The position numbers and the translations under genes are program-made. The notes under the pieces were generated by a model that did not search any database, had not been told where the DNA came from, and saw only the letters and a list, made by a program, of their open reading frames with translations. Positions 51,602 to 62,116 of a DNA stretch of 64,000 nt are shown here, one piece after another. Source of the DNA: Leifsonia sp. 71-9 (GTDB taxonomy: Bacteria; Actinomycetota; Actinomycetes; Actinomycetales; Microbacteriaceae). The DNA is taken from contig NZ_MKVJ01000002.1 in NCBI RefSeq assembly GCF_001898805.1, forward strand, positions 62,001 through 126,000, read 5' to 3'. Numbering within the stretch: the stretch's first letter is position 1; the number at the start of each line of letters is the position of its first letter.

Positions 51602-51802
51602 ATGAACATCCTCCAGCGTCCACTTCAGGGCCGTGTCCTCGGCGGCGTCTGCGCCGGGCTGGCGCAGCGGTTCGGGCTCACGCCCACCACGGTCCGCGTG
51701 CTCTTCCTGCTGTCGTGCCTACTGCCCGGCCCGCAGTTCATCGCCTACATCGCGATGTGGATCATCATCCCGAGCGAGCGCCGCGACGTCGTCACCGTCT
51801 GA
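51602..51802 (+). CDS. PspC domain protein
   Basis: A 66-residue protein covering just the PspC domain: GRVLGGVCAGLAQRFGLTPTTVR followed by a hydrophobic helix and IPSER end. In other bacteria PspC helps respond to membrane stress. GATGCT ends 6 nt before the ATG, suggesting a leaderless message. Confidence 0.8.
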   Translation: MNILQRPLQGRVLGGVCAGLAQRFGLTPTTVRVLFLLSCLLPGPQFIAYIAMWIIIPSERRDVVTV

Positions 51803-51826
51803 CGCGGGCGCGTCGTCGGCGTGCGG

Positions 51827-52243
51827 TCAGCGCAGCCCCGCCATCCCGAGTGCGACGTCGACGAGGTCGACCCGCCGGTTAGGGATGCCCGTCAGCGCGA
51901 ACCAGGCGGCCTCGTCCGTGGAGCCGTCGAGCTCGTTCCTGAGCTTGCCCCCGGTGACCGAGGCCCGGTAGATGATGCGGAGCGCGTGCAGCGGTCCCGA
52001 GTCCGGCGTGAACCTCTGCTCGGCAGGGACGATCTTCGAGTCGATCCCCAGCAGCTCTCCCGCCTGCGCCGCATAGCCGGTCTCCTCGGCGATCTCCCGC
52101 ACCACGGCGTCCACCGGATCCTCGCCCGGATCGATCCCTCCGCCGGGGAGCGTCCAGCCGGAGCGTCCCCCTTCGTTCCAGTGCGCGAGGAGGATGCGGT
52201 CGTTGTCGACGATGACTCCGTATGCCGCAACCCTGATATCCAT
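51827..52243 (-). CDS. NUDIX hydrolase
   Basis: A 138-residue Nudix protein with the full box GGGIDPGEDPVDAVVREIAEETGY (residues ~35-58; read as G-x5-E-x7-REIAEETG). Hydrolyses nucleoside diphosphate derivatives; exact substrate unknown. ATG at 52243 is supported by TAGGGT (complement of 52250-52255) 6 nt upstream. Divergent from mutM-like gene, 47 nt apart. Confidence 0.87.
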   Translation of the reverse strand: MDIRVAAYGVIVDNDRILLAHWNEGGRSGWTLPGGGIDPGEDPVDAVVREIAEETGYAAQAGELLGIDSKIVPAEQRFTPDSGPLHALRIIYRASVTGGKLRNELDGSTDEAAWFALTGIPNRRVDLVDVALGMAGLR

Positions 52244-52249
52244 GCCGAC

Positions 52250-52255
52250 ACCCTA
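52250..52255 (-). promoter_or_regulatory. -10 box (TAGGGT), leaderless nudix gene
   Basis: On the minus strand TAGGGT ends 6 nt before the ATG at 52243. Confidence 0.6.
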
Positions 52256-52278
52256 CTGCCGTTGTCGGAGGAGAAGGG

Positions 52279-52284
52279 CAGACT
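52279..52284 (+). promoter_or_regulatory. -10 box (CAGACT), leaderless Fpg-like gene
   Basis: CAGACT ends 6 nt before GTG 52291, confirming that GTG (giving Pro as residue 2) and not the GTG one codon upstream is the start. Confidence 0.55.
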
Positions 52285-52290
52285 GGGGTG

Positions 52291-53154
52291 GTGCCCGAAC
52301 TTCCGGAAGTCACAGCACTCGCCGCCGACCTCGACGCGCGACTGGCCGGTCGCGTCATCGACCGACTGAGCATCGTTGCGTTCGCGGCCCTCAAGACGTT
52401 CGATCCCCCGGTGGATGCGCTTCACGGGCTGACGATCGCCGGCGTCACCCGGCACGGCAAGTTCCTCGACATCGCGGCCGGCGACCTCCACGTCGTCATC
52501 CACCTCGCCCGGGCGGGATGGATCCGCTGGCGGGATGCGCCGCCGCCTCCACCCACCGGGCGTCCCGGGAAGGGGCCGCTCGCCGCACGACTCGTGCTCG
52601 ACGACGGGACCGGACTCGACATCACCGAGGCCGGCACCAAGAAGAGCCTCTCGATCTCCGTGGTGCGCGACCCGGCCGAGGTCCCGGGCGTCGCACGGCT
52701 GGGGCCGGATCCGCTCGACCCCGCCTTCACCCGTGAGGTCTTCGCCGGGATCCTCGCGCAGCAGGGTCGCGCGCAGCTCAAGGGAGTCCTGCGCAACCAG
52801 TCCCTGATCGCCGGCATCGGCAACGCCTACTCGGACGAGATCCTGCACGTGGCGAAGATGTCGCCCTTCAAGCCCGCCGCCCTGTCCGAGGACGAGCTCG
52901 ACCGGCTGTACGCCGCCGTCCAGTCCACCCTCCGCGATGCGCTGGCGAGAGCGGACGGTCTCGCCGCTTCCGAACTCAAGAGCGAGAAGAAGTCCGGCCT
53001 GCGCGTTCACGGCCGCACGGGTCAGGCGTGTCCCGTGTGCGGCGACACCATCCGGCAGGTGATCTTCGCCGACTCCACCCTGCAGTACTGCCCGACCTGT
53101 CAGACCGGCGGCAAGCCGCTCGCCGACCGCGTGCTGTCCCGGCTGCTCAAGTAG
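52291..53154 (+). CDS. Fpg/Nei family DNA glycosylase
   Basis: A 287-residue protein starting M-PELPEVTALA, so Pro2 (the Schiff-base nucleophile) and Glu3 are in place. Lys in RHGKFLDI, a helix-two-turn-helix (NQSLIAGIGNAYSDEILH) and a CxxC...CxxC zinc finger (CPVC, CPTCQ) follow. The zinc-finger Arg of the R-[ST]-[ST] signature before the last CxxC is replaced by Asp-Ser-Thr, as in actinobacterial Fpg2-like paralogues, so base specificity may differ from MutM. GTG start 52291. Confidence 0.85.
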   Translation: MPELPEVTALAADLDARLAGRVIDRLSIVAFAALKTFDPPVDALHGLTIAGVTRHGKFLDIAAGDLHVVIHLARAGWIRWRDAPPPPPTGRPGKGPLAARLVLDDGTGLDITEAGTKKSLSISVVRDPAEVPGVARLGPDPLDPAFTREVFAGILAQQGRAQLKGVLRNQSLIAGIGNAYSDEILHVAKMSPFKPAALSEDELDRLYAAVQSTLRDALARADGLAASELKSEKKSGLRVHGRTGQACPVCGDTIRQVIFADSTLQYCPTCQTGGKPLADRVLSRLLK

Positions 53155-53169
53155 CGGCCCGCTCCGGAC

Positions 53170-53601
53170 TCAGCACGCGCAGCTGACCCCGTCGACCGGA
53201 GCGGTCAGCGGGTCCGCGGCACGCGTCACCACCCCGTGGTCGTCCTCGACCGGGAAACCTTCGCGCGCCCAGTACTCGAACCCGCCGATCATCTCGCGCA
53301 CCTCGTAGCCGAGCAGACTGAAGGCGAGCGCCGCCTTCGTCGACCCGTTGCAGCCCGGACCCCAGCAGTAGACGACGACCGGTGTCCCGGCCGGCACGAG
53401 GTCCGCTGCCCGTCCGGCGATCTCGGCCGTCGGCAGGTGGAGGGCGCCGACCGCGCGTCCTTGCCGCCACGCCTCCTCGCCTCGGCTGTCGATCAGGACG
53501 AACGTCTCGCCGGCCTCCTGCGCCGAACGGACGTCGGAGGGGTCGGTCTCGAAGCGGAGCTTGGCGGCGAAGTGGCGGGATGCCTCTGAGCTGTCGGTCA
53601 T
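53170..53601 (-). CDS. rhodanese-like sulfurtransferase
   Basis: A 143-residue single rhodanese domain. The active-site loop is CWGPGCNGS (first Cys catalytic, near residue 82), preceded by LIDSRGEEAW and ALHLPTAEI. The C-terminus has a CAC pair. Probably transfers sulfur or binds a thiol. ATG 53601; TAACGT ends 7 nt upstream. Convergent with the Fpg-like gene. Confidence 0.87.
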   Translation of the reverse strand: MTDSSEASRHFAAKLRFETDPSDVRSAQEAGETFVLIDSRGEEAWRQGRAVGALHLPTAEIAGRAADLVPAGTPVVVYCWGPGCNGSTKAALAFSLLGYEVREMIGGFEYWAREGFPVEDDHGVVTRAADPLTAPVDGVSCAC

Positions 53602-53608
53602 GCACACC

Positions 53609-53614
53609 ACGTTA
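53609..53614 (-). promoter_or_regulatory. -10 box (TAACGT), leaderless rhodanese gene
   Basis: On the minus strand TAACGT ends 7 nt before the ATG at 53601. Confidence 0.5.
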
Positions 53615-53682
53615 GAGAAGCGGATCCGCGATCTGAACAGACGATCCACGGCGTTCGGCCGGGATCACCGGGTTTCCCGTGG

Positions 53683-53688
53683 CAGAAT
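53683..53688 (+). promoter_or_regulatory. -10 box (CAGAAT), leaderless lrp-type gene
   Basis: CAGAAT ends exactly 6 nt before the ATG at 53695. Confidence 0.55.
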
Positions 53689-53694
53689 CGCGCC

Positions 53695-54168
53695 ATGTCC
53701 GCGAATCCCCCATTCACCGCCGACGCCGTCGATCGCGCTCTCCTCGCCGAGCTGCAACGCGACGGCCGCCAGTCGATCGCCGAACTCGCCCGCACTGTCC
53801 ACATGTCGGGCAGCGCAGTCGCCGAGCGGGTCCGCCGGCTCGAGGAGGCCGGCGTCATCGGCGGCTATCGCGCGGTCGTCGATCCCGAGCGACTGGGCTA
53901 CGGCATCCTCGCGTTCCTCCGGCTGCGCTATCCCAGCAGCGTCTACGGCCCGCTGCACGAGGTCCTCGCCGAGACGCCCGAGGTGGTGGAGGCGCACCAC
54001 GTCACGGGAGACGACTGCTTCATCCTGAAGGTCGTGGCGACATCGATGCGGCACCTGGAGCACGTGAGCGGGAAGATCGGGACACTCGGCAGCGTGACGA
54101 CGAGCGTCTCGTACTCGAGTCCGTTCCCGACGCGGGCGATCGTGCCGCCGGCTGAGGGTGGAGCCTAG
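53695..54168 (+). CDS. Lrp/AsnC family regulator
   Basis: A 157-residue protein: HTH at ~10-55 (RQSIAELARTVHMSGSAVAERVRRLEEAGVI split by SGSAVAERV) and a RAM effector domain (EAHHVTGDDCFILKV). Usually senses amino acids. Leaderless-type start. Its last ten bases overlap the 3' end of the tRNA-Ala gene on the other strand. Confidence 0.88.
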   Translation: MSANPPFTADAVDRALLAELQRDGRQSIAELARTVHMSGSAVAERVRRLEEAGVIGGYRAVVDPERLGYGILAFLRLRYPSSVYGPLHEVLAETPEVVEAHHVTGDDCFILKVVATSMRHLEHVSGKIGTLGSVTTSVSYSSPFPTRAIVPPAEGGA

Positions 54169-54231
54169 GAGATTCGAACTCCTGACATCCTGCTTGCAAA
54201 GCAGGCGCTCTACCAACTGAGCTAAGGCCCC
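54159..54231 (-). tRNA. tRNA-Ala(TGC)
   Basis: A 73-nt tRNA: acceptor GGGGCCT/AGGCTCC with discriminator A, D-arm AGCTCAGTTGGTAGAGC, anticodon loop CCTGC-TTTGCAA-GCAGG (TGC) and T-arm with GTTCGAATC. Beside tRNA-Ile upstream of DUF3566, as in Mycobacterium (ileT-alaT). Confidence 0.95.
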
Positions 54232-54245
54232 GGGAGGGTGAATGG

Positions 54246-54319
54246 TGGGGATACGAGGACTTGAACCTCGGACCTCTTCGTTATCAGCGAAGCGCTCTAA
54301 CCGCCTGAGCTATATCCCC
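54246..54319 (-). tRNA. tRNA-Ile(GAT)
   Basis: A 74-nt tRNA: acceptor GGGGATA/TATCCCC, anticodon loop TTCGC-TGATAAC-GAAGA giving GAT, T-arm with GTTCAAGTC. 14 nt upstream of tRNA-Ala. Confidence 0.95.
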
Positions 54320-54386
54320 GAATGGGCAACAGATTAGAGGGTACCTGATCTGTCACCGCAAACGAAATCGAGTGGGGCTCGATCCG

Positions 54387-54800
54387 TCAGTTGTTGGTGA
54401 AGCCGACGAGCAGGCCGCCGGTGATCTTCACGGAAAGGTTGTAGAGGAGCGCGAAGACCGCGCCGAGAGCGGTGACCACGACGATGTCGAGGACGGCCAC
54501 CACGAGCGAGAAGCCCATCACCTGGCCGAGGCCGAGCACGGCGCGCAGGTCGCCGCCTCCGGCTCCGGAGATGTCCTTGACCAGGCTGTTCACCTGATCG
54601 AAGATGCCGGTGCGGTCGAGCACCGTCCAGATCAGGAAGGTCCCGACCACCGCGATGATCGCGAGGCAGATGCCGGCGAGGAACGAGAGCTTCACGGTCG
54701 ACCAGAAGTCGATGTACACCAGCTTGAGCCGCACCTGCTTGGAGGATGCGGGCCGGCGCGACGACTTCTTGGCCAGTTTCTCGGCGACGCTACTGCTCAT
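54387..54800 (-). CDS. DUF3566 transmembrane protein
   Basis: A 137-residue protein with two to three membrane segments (~38-58, ~95-125). It is the Rv0007-like gene found after gyrA in Actinobacteria, with the characteristic [18 protein letters not shown] and [13 protein letters not shown]-type stretch ([10 protein letters not shown]). Role unknown; linked to cell division in some species. Start overlaps gyrA stop by 11 nt. Confidence 0.88.
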   Translation of the reverse strand: MSSSVAEKLAKKSSRRPASSKQVRLKLVYIDFWSTVKLSFLAGICLAIIAVVGTFLIWTVLDRTGIFDQVNSLVKDISGAGGGDLRAVLGLGQVMGFSLVVAVLDIVVVTALGAVFALLYNLSVKITGGLLVGFTNN

Positions 54801-57351
54801 CTACGGTCTCTTCCTTCCCGACGGCCTCCGATTCTGACCCATCAGGCTGGTCATCCGCTGGATCCTGCGAATCGAGGTTTCGTTCGGTGTTCTTTGCCAG
54901 AGCGATGATCTTGTCGGTCTCGGCGAAACGTGCAAAGACGACACCCATGGTGTCGCGGCCCTTGGCAGGTACCTCGGCCACGGCAGAGCGTACCACCTTG
55001 CCGCTGGCAAGAACCACCAAGACCTCGTCGTCCTCGTCCACGATCAGAGCACCCACGAGATCGCCTCGATCGTCGCTCAGCTTGGCCACCTTGATGCCCA
55101 GACCACCGCGCCCCTGGAGGCGGTACTGGTCGGCGGAGGTGCGCTTGGCGTAGCCTCCCTCGGTCACCACGAAGACGTAGCCCTCATCCGAGACGACGGA
55201 CGCGTCGAGCAGGCTGTCCTCGCCGCGGAAGTGCATCCCGATCACGCCGGAGGTGGAGCGGCCCATGGGGCGCAGCGCCTCGTCGCTGGCGGTGAAGCGG
55301 ATCGACATGCCCTTGCGCGAGACGAGCAGCAGGTCGGAGTCCTCCTCCACGAGCAGGGCCGAGACGAGCTCGTCCTCCTCGCGGAGCTTGATCGCGATGA
55401 TGCCGCCGGAGCGGTTGGTGTCGTACTCGCTCAGCGCGGTCTTCTTGATGAGGCCGTCGCGGGTCGCGAGCACCAGGTACTTCGCGGCCTCGTAGTCCCG
55501 GATGTCCAGGATCTCGGCGATCTCCTCGTCCGGCTGCATCGCGAGCAGGTTGGCGACGTGCTGACCCTTCGCGTCGCGACCGGCCTCCTGCACCTCGTAC
55601 GCCTTGGCGCGGTAGACGCGGCCCTTGTTCGTAAAGAAGAGGAGCCAGTGGTGCGTCGTCGTCACGAAGAAGTGATCGACGACGTCCTCGCCGCGCAGCT
55701 GGGCGCCCTTGACGCCCTTGCCGCCGCGGTGCTGCGACCGGTAGTTGTCGCTGCGGGTGCGCTTGATGTAGCCGCCGCGGGTGACGGTGACCACCATCTC
55801 CTCTTCGGGGATGAGATCCTCGACGCTCATGTCGCCGTCGAAGCCGAACATGATCTCGGTGCGGCGGTCGTCGCCGAAGCGATCGACGATCTCGGTGAGC
55901 TCCTCGCTGACGATCGTGCGCTGACGCGTCGGGTCCTCGAGGATGGCCTTGAGCTCGGCGATCTCGAGCTCGATCTGGTCGTGCTCCTCGATGATCTTCT
56001 GACGCTCGAGGGCGGCGAGACGGCGCAGCTGCATGGTCAGGATCGCGTCGGCCTGGATGTCGTCGACGTCGAGCAGGGTCTTCAGACCCTCCCGCGCGTC
56101 CTCGACGGTGGGCGACCGGCGGATGAGGGCGATGACCTCGTCGAGCGCGTCGAGCGCCTTGAGGTAGCCGCGCAGGATATGCGCCCGCTCCTCCTTCTTG
56201 CGCAGCCGGTACCGGGTGCGCCGGACGATGACCTCGATCTGGTGGTCGACCCAGGCGGTGATGAAGCCGTCGAGCGCGAGCGTGCGCGGGACGTTGTCCA
56301 CGATCGCCAGCATGTTCGCGCCGAAGTTCTCCTGCAGCTGTGTGTGCTTGTACAGGTTGTTCAGCACGACCTTGGCGACCGCGTCGCGCTTCAGCACGAT
56401 CACGAGGCGCTGACCGGTGCGGCCCGAGGTCTCGTCGCGGATGTCGGCGATGCCGCCGACGCGGCCGTCCTTCACCAGCTCCGCGATCTTGATCGCGAGG
56501 TTGTCCGGGTTCACCTGGTACGGCAGCTCGGTGACGACCAGGCAGACGCGCCCCTGGATCTCCTCGATGCTGACCACCGCGCGCATCGTGATGGAGCCGC
56601 GGCCGGTGCGGTAGGTGTCCTGGATGCCCTTGACGCCGAGGATCTGCGCGCCGGTCGGGAAGTCCGGTCCCTTGATCCGCTTGATCAGCTCCTCCAGGAG
56701 CTCCTCGCGGGACGCGTCGGGGTTGGCGAGGTGCCAGAGCGCACCGTCCGCGACCTCGCGGAGGTTGTGCGGCGGGATGTTCGTGGCCATGCCGACCGCG
56801 ATGCCGACCGAGCCGTTGACCAGCAGGTTCGGGAACCGGGCCGGGAGCACGGCCGGCTCCTGGGTGCGGCCGTCGTAGTTGTCCTGGAAGTCGACGGTCT
56901 CCTCGTCGATGTCGCGGACCATCTCGAGCGCGAGCGGCGCCATCTTCGTCTCGGTGTATCGCGGGGCCGCGGCGCCGTCGTTGCCCGGCGAGCCGAAGTT
57001 GCCCTGGCCGAGCGCGAGCGGGTAGCGGAGGCTCCACGGCTGCACGAGTCGCACGAGCGCGTCGTAGATCGCCGAGTCGCCGTGCGGATGGAACTGGCCC
57101 ATCACGTCGCCGACGACGCGGGCGCACTTCGAGAACGCCTTGTCGGGGCGGTACCCGCCGTCGAACATGGCGTAGATCACGCGGCGGTGCACCGGCTTCA
57201 GGCCGTCGCGCACCTCCGGGAGCGCGCGGCCCACGATGACGCTCATCGCGTAGTCGAGGTAGGAGCGCTGCATCTCGGACTGCAGGTCGACCTGGTCGAT
57301 GCGGCCGTGGATGCCGAAACCTGCGCCGGCGGCGGTCTCTTCGTCGGTCAC
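54790..57351 (-). CDS. gyrA: DNA gyrase subunit A
   Basis: An 853-residue protein. Catalytic Tyr is in AAPRYTE, the fluoroquinolone-determining region is [12 protein letters not shown] (Ser and Asp present in wild-type form), GRGG/GyrA box QRGGKGVKG is in the C-terminal beta-pinwheel. Breaks and rejoins DNA for negative supercoiling. GTG at 57351 gives a family-like N-terminus; a TTG at 57393 would overlap gyrB by 11 nt and add 14 residues. Confidence 0.95.
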   Translation of the reverse strand: MTDEETAAGAGFGIHGRIDQVDLQSEMQRSYLDYAMSVIVGRALPEVRDGLKPVHRRVIYAMFDGGYRPDKAFSKCARVVGDVMGQFHPHGDSAIYDALVRLVQPWSLRYPLALGQGNFGSPGNDGAAAPRYTETKMAPLALEMVRDIDEETVDFQDNYDGRTQEPAVLPARFPNLLVNGSVGIAVGMATNIPPHNLREVADGALWHLANPDASREELLEELIKRIKGPDFPTGAQILGVKGIQDTYRTGRGSITMRAVVSIEEIQGRVCLVVTELPYQVNPDNLAIKIAELVKDGRVGGIADIRDETSGRTGQRLVIVLKRDAVAKVVLNNLYKHTQLQENFGANMLAIVDNVPRTLALDGFITAWVDHQIEVIVRRTRYRLRKKEERAHILRGYLKALDALDEVIALIRRSPTVEDAREGLKTLLDVDDIQADAILTMQLRRLAALERQKIIEEHDQIELEIAELKAILEDPTRQRTIVSEELTEIVDRFGDDRRTEIMFGFDGDMSVEDLIPEEEMVVTVTRGGYIKRTRSDNYRSQHRGGKGVKGAQLRGEDVVDHFFVTTTHHWLLFFTNKGRVYRAKAYEVQEAGRDAKGQHVANLLAMQPDEEIAEILDIRDYEAAKYLVLATRDGLIKKTALSEYDTNRSGGIIAIKLREEDELVSALLVEEDSDLLLVSRKGMSIRFTASDEALRPMGRSTSGVIGMHFRGEDSLLDASVVSDEGYVFVVTEGGYAKRTSADQYRLQGRGGLGIKVAKLSDDRGDLVGALIVDEDDEVLVVLASGKVVRSAVAEVPAKGRDTMGVVFARFAETDKIIALAKNTERNLDSQDPADDQPDGSESEAVGKEETVDEQ

Positions 57352-57382
57352 GATGTTCTCTTCTCCCGGGATTCCGGTCTCA

Positions 57383-59410
<2,028 letters not shown>

Positions 59411-59444
59411 TTAGGCTCCTGACCGCACTCAACAGTGACTCTCC

Positions 59445-59453
59445 ATTCTACCA
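59445..59453 (-). promoter_or_regulatory. gyrB extended -10 (TGGTAGAAT)
   Basis: On the minus strand an extended -10 TGnTAGAAT about 40 nt before the gyrB ATG, in the 123-bp gap downstream of dciA. No good -35 is visible; supercoiling-sensitive control is possible but not shown. Confidence 0.5.
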
Positions 59454-59527
59454 AGAGCCGACTGGAGAAATGGCGGAAAATGCCCTTCTGACGCGTTTTC
59501 TTCGCTCGGTCTACCTCTTTTGTGCAC

Positions 59528-60019
59528 TCAGCCGTAAGTATCGCGTGGGCCGCGCCCTGGAATCGACCTGGGACCGCGTTTCCAGGTGGGGGCGTCCGGC
59601 CCTTGAAAGCGGATCGACTGGATGTCCGCGTCGGGAAACCTCTCGCCGATGCGCACGAGCAGTTCCGAGCGCATCATGCGCAGCTGTGTCGCCCACGCCG
59701 TCGACTCGCAGCGCACCACCAGCACGCCGTCCGTGATGGCGTCCGGGATGGCGTGCTTGGCCGTCTCCTCGCCGGCCAGATCGCGCCATCCTTCGAGGAG
59801 GTCGGACTGGGCGAGCGCGGAGGTCCAGCCGAGCTGCGATGCGAGGGCGTCGACCACGTCGCCGAGCCCGCGGGGGTCGCGGCCCGCGGTGAACGGCTTG
59901 CTCCCGCCGACCTCATCGGGGCGCACGCGAGTGCGGCGGCGCGACGCGGTCCCGGTGAAGAGCTCCTTCATCCGGAGGTAGACGATGCTCGCCTCGGTGG
60001 GGCCGGTGCGCTCAGGCAT
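59528..60019 (-). CDS. dciA: DUF721/DciA helicase loader-associated protein
   Basis: A 163-residue protein. The DUF721 core is at ~60-140 (LLEGWRDLAGEETAKHAIP, GVLVVRCESTAWATQLRMM split). DciA helps load the DnaB helicase in bacteria lacking DnaC. Same place as Rv0004. Overlaps the recF end by 8 nt. Confidence 0.9.
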   Translation of the reverse strand: MPERTGPTEASIVYLRMKELFTGTASRRRTRVRPDEVGGSKPFTAGRDPRGLGDVVDALASQLGWTSALAQSDLLEGWRDLAGEETAKHAIPDAITDGVLVVRCESTAWATQLRMMRSELLVRIGERFPDADIQSIRFQGPDAPTWKRGPRSIPGRGPRDTYG

Positions 60020-61178
60020 CCGTGGCCTCCACCACCGCCCCGGCCTCGATCCGGACCGTGTGGGCGGCGAGCTCGGGAGGCACGTCGTCGAGCACCGCGG
60101 CCGTGATGAGCACCTGCTCGTAACCGGCTACGGCGGTTGCAAGCATCCGCCGGCGGGCCTGGTCGAGCTCGGCGAAGACGTCGTCGAGGATGAGCACCGG
60201 GTCTCCGGTGCTGGACTCGTGCCGCAGGAGCTCGGCCGACGCCAGCTTGAGCGCGAGGGCGAACGACCAGGACTCGCCGTGGCTCGCGTATCCCTTGGCC
60301 GGCAGGCCGTTGAGCTCGAAAAGGACGTCGTCGCGATGCGGGCCGACCAGGGTCAGACCGCGCTCGAGCTCCTTGGGCCGCACGTCCGCGAGCCCCTGCC
60401 GGAAGACGGTGGCGGTGTCGACACCGGATGAGTCGGTTACCGGCTCCGCGTCGTCATCGTCGTCGTCCTCCACGTGCGCACCGCGGATCGTCAGCTGCGG
60501 CAGCAGGCGCGGGTGGTGGTCGTCGCCGGCGACGGAGCGGTAGGCGGAGACGAGCGGGTCGCTGAGCCGGGCGACCAGATCCAGGCGCGCGTCGATCAGC
60601 TCGGAACCGAGCGCCACCAGGCGGTCGTCCCAGATGTCGAGCGTCCCGAGCTGGTCCGCCTTGATCCGGGAGGCGCGGGCCGACTTCAGCAGGGTGTTGC
60701 GCTGCTTGAGCACGCGCTCGTAGTCGGCGATCACCGCCGCGTACCGGGGATTGCGCTGGATCAGGAGTTGATCGAGAAACCGGCGCCGGATGCCCGGTTC
60801 GCCGCGCACGAGGGCGAGATCCTCCGGAGCGAAGAGCACACTCGAGAAGTAGCGCGGCAGTTCGCGCGGCTTGATGGCGCCGCGGTTGACCTGCGCGCGG
60901 TTGGGTGAGCTCCGGTTGAGCTGCACCTCCACGAGGAGCTCGCGCCCCTCGTGCTGGATCCGGGAGCGGACGATCGCAGCGTCCGCCCCCTTGCGGATCA
61001 TGGCCTGGTCGCTCGACACCCGATGCGACCCGAGGGTGCTCAGGTAGCCGAGCGACTCGACCAGATTCGTCTTTCCCTGGCCGTTGCGGCCGACGAAGAG
61101 ATTCGCGCCGGCCGCGAACGGCACTTCCGCGGTGCGGTAGTTGCGGAAGTCGGTCAGGGAGAGATGTGTAACTCGCAC
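60012..61178 (-). CDS. recF: DNA replication and repair protein RecF
   Basis: A 388-residue SMC-like ATPase: Walker A GRNGQGKTNLVE (near residue 30), signature LASAELLR region, Walker B PVLILDDVFAELD. An acidic insertion (EDDDDDDAEP) is in the middle. Loads RecA at gaps. GTG 61178, 14 nt after gnd. Confidence 0.94.
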   Translation of the reverse strand: MRVTHLSLTDFRNYRTAEVPFAAGANLFVGRNGQGKTNLVESLGYLSTLGSHRVSSDQAMIRKGADAAIVRSRIQHEGRELLVEVQLNRSSPNRAQVNRGAIKPRELPRYFSSVLFAPEDLALVRGEPGIRRRFLDQLLIQRNPRYAAVIADYERVLKQRNTLLKSARASRIKADQLGTLDIWDDRLVALGSELIDARLDLVARLSDPLVSAYRSVAGDDHHPRLLPQLTIRGAHVEDDDDDDAEPVTDSSGVDTATVFRQGLADVRPKELERGLTLVGPHRDDVLFELNGLPAKGYASHGESWSFALALKLASAELLRHESSTGDPVLILDDVFAELDQARRRMLATAVAGYEQVLITAAVLDDVPPELAAHTVRIEAGAVVEATDA

Positions 61179-61192
61179 AGAGGGTTAGCTCG

Positions 61193-62080
61193 TCAGTCGA
61201 CGGCCTTCACCGCGTGGCCGCCGAACTGGTTGCGCAGCGCGGCGACGGCCTTCATGGCGGGCGAGTCCGTCTGACGGGAGACGAAGCGGGCGAAGATCGA
61301 GGCGCTGATCGTCGGCACGGGGACGGCGTTGTTGAGCGCCTCCTCCACGGTCCAGCGACCCTCGCCCGAGTCCTGGACGAAGCCTTCGATGTGCTCGAAC
61401 TCCGGGTCCTGCTCGAGCGCGCGCACCAGGAGGTCGAGCAGCCAGGAGCGCACGACGGTGCCGCGCTGCCAGGCCTTGAAGGTGCCGGTGACGTCGTGGA
61501 TGATGTCCTTGCGCGTGTCCAGCAGCTCGTAGCCCTCGGCGTACGCCTGCATCAGCGCGTACTCGATGCCGTTGTGCACCATCTTCGCGTAGTGGCCGGC
61601 GCCCACGTCGCCGACGTGGACGAAGCCCTCCTCGCGCGGACCTTCCGGGCGCAGCGCGTCGAAGACCGGCATGACCCGCTCGACCTGCTCCTTGCTGCCG
61701 CCGACCATCAGGCCGTAGCCGTTCTCGAGGCCCCAGATGCCGCCGGAGACGCCGGCGTCCATGAAGTCGATGCCCTTGGGGGCGAGCAGCTCGGCGTGTT
61801 TGAAGTCCTCGGTGAAGCGGGAGTTGCCGCCGTCGATGACGAGGTCGCCCTTCTCCAGCAGCGGCTCCAGGTCGCGGATGACGTTATCGGTGATCTCGCC
61901 GGCCGGCACCATGACCCAGACCGTGCGCGGCGCGGGGAGCGCGGCGACCAGGTCGGCCAGGGTGGCGACATCCGACACCTCGGGGTTGGTGTCGTAGCCG
62001 GTGACCTCGATGTCGTTCTTCTCGAGGCGGGCACGCATGTTGTTGCCCATGCGTCCGAGACCGATGAGGCCGATGTGCAT
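61193..62080 (-). CDS. gnd: 6-phosphogluconate dehydrogenase (short, GndA type)
   Basis: A 295-residue enzyme: GLIGLGRMGNNM Rossmann fingerprint, DGGNSRFTED, DAGVSGGIWG and MVHNGIEYALMQAYAEG with the catalytic Lys-Asn-Glu. Short forms (~300) occur in actinobacteria and often prefer NAD. Oxidative decarboxylation to ribulose 5-phosphate. Its place between dnaN and recF is normal for Actinobacteria. Confidence 0.93.
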   Translation of the reverse strand: MHIGLIGLGRMGNNMRARLEKNDIEVTGYDTNPEVSDVATLADLVAALPAPRTVWVMVPAGEITDNVIRDLEPLLEKGDLVIDGGNSRFTEDFKHAELLAPKGIDFMDAGVSGGIWGLENGYGLMVGGSKEQVERVMPVFDALRPEGPREEGFVHVGDVGAGHYAKMVHNGIEYALMQAYAEGYELLDTRKDIIHDVTGTFKAWQRGTVVRSWLLDLLVRALEQDPEFEHIEGFVQDSGEGRWTVEEALNNAVPVPTISASIFARFVSRQTDSPAMKAVAALRNQFGGHAVKAVD

Positions 62081-62116
62081 GATTGTCCTTCTTCTCTCGT
62101 GGAGTGGGACCGTGTC

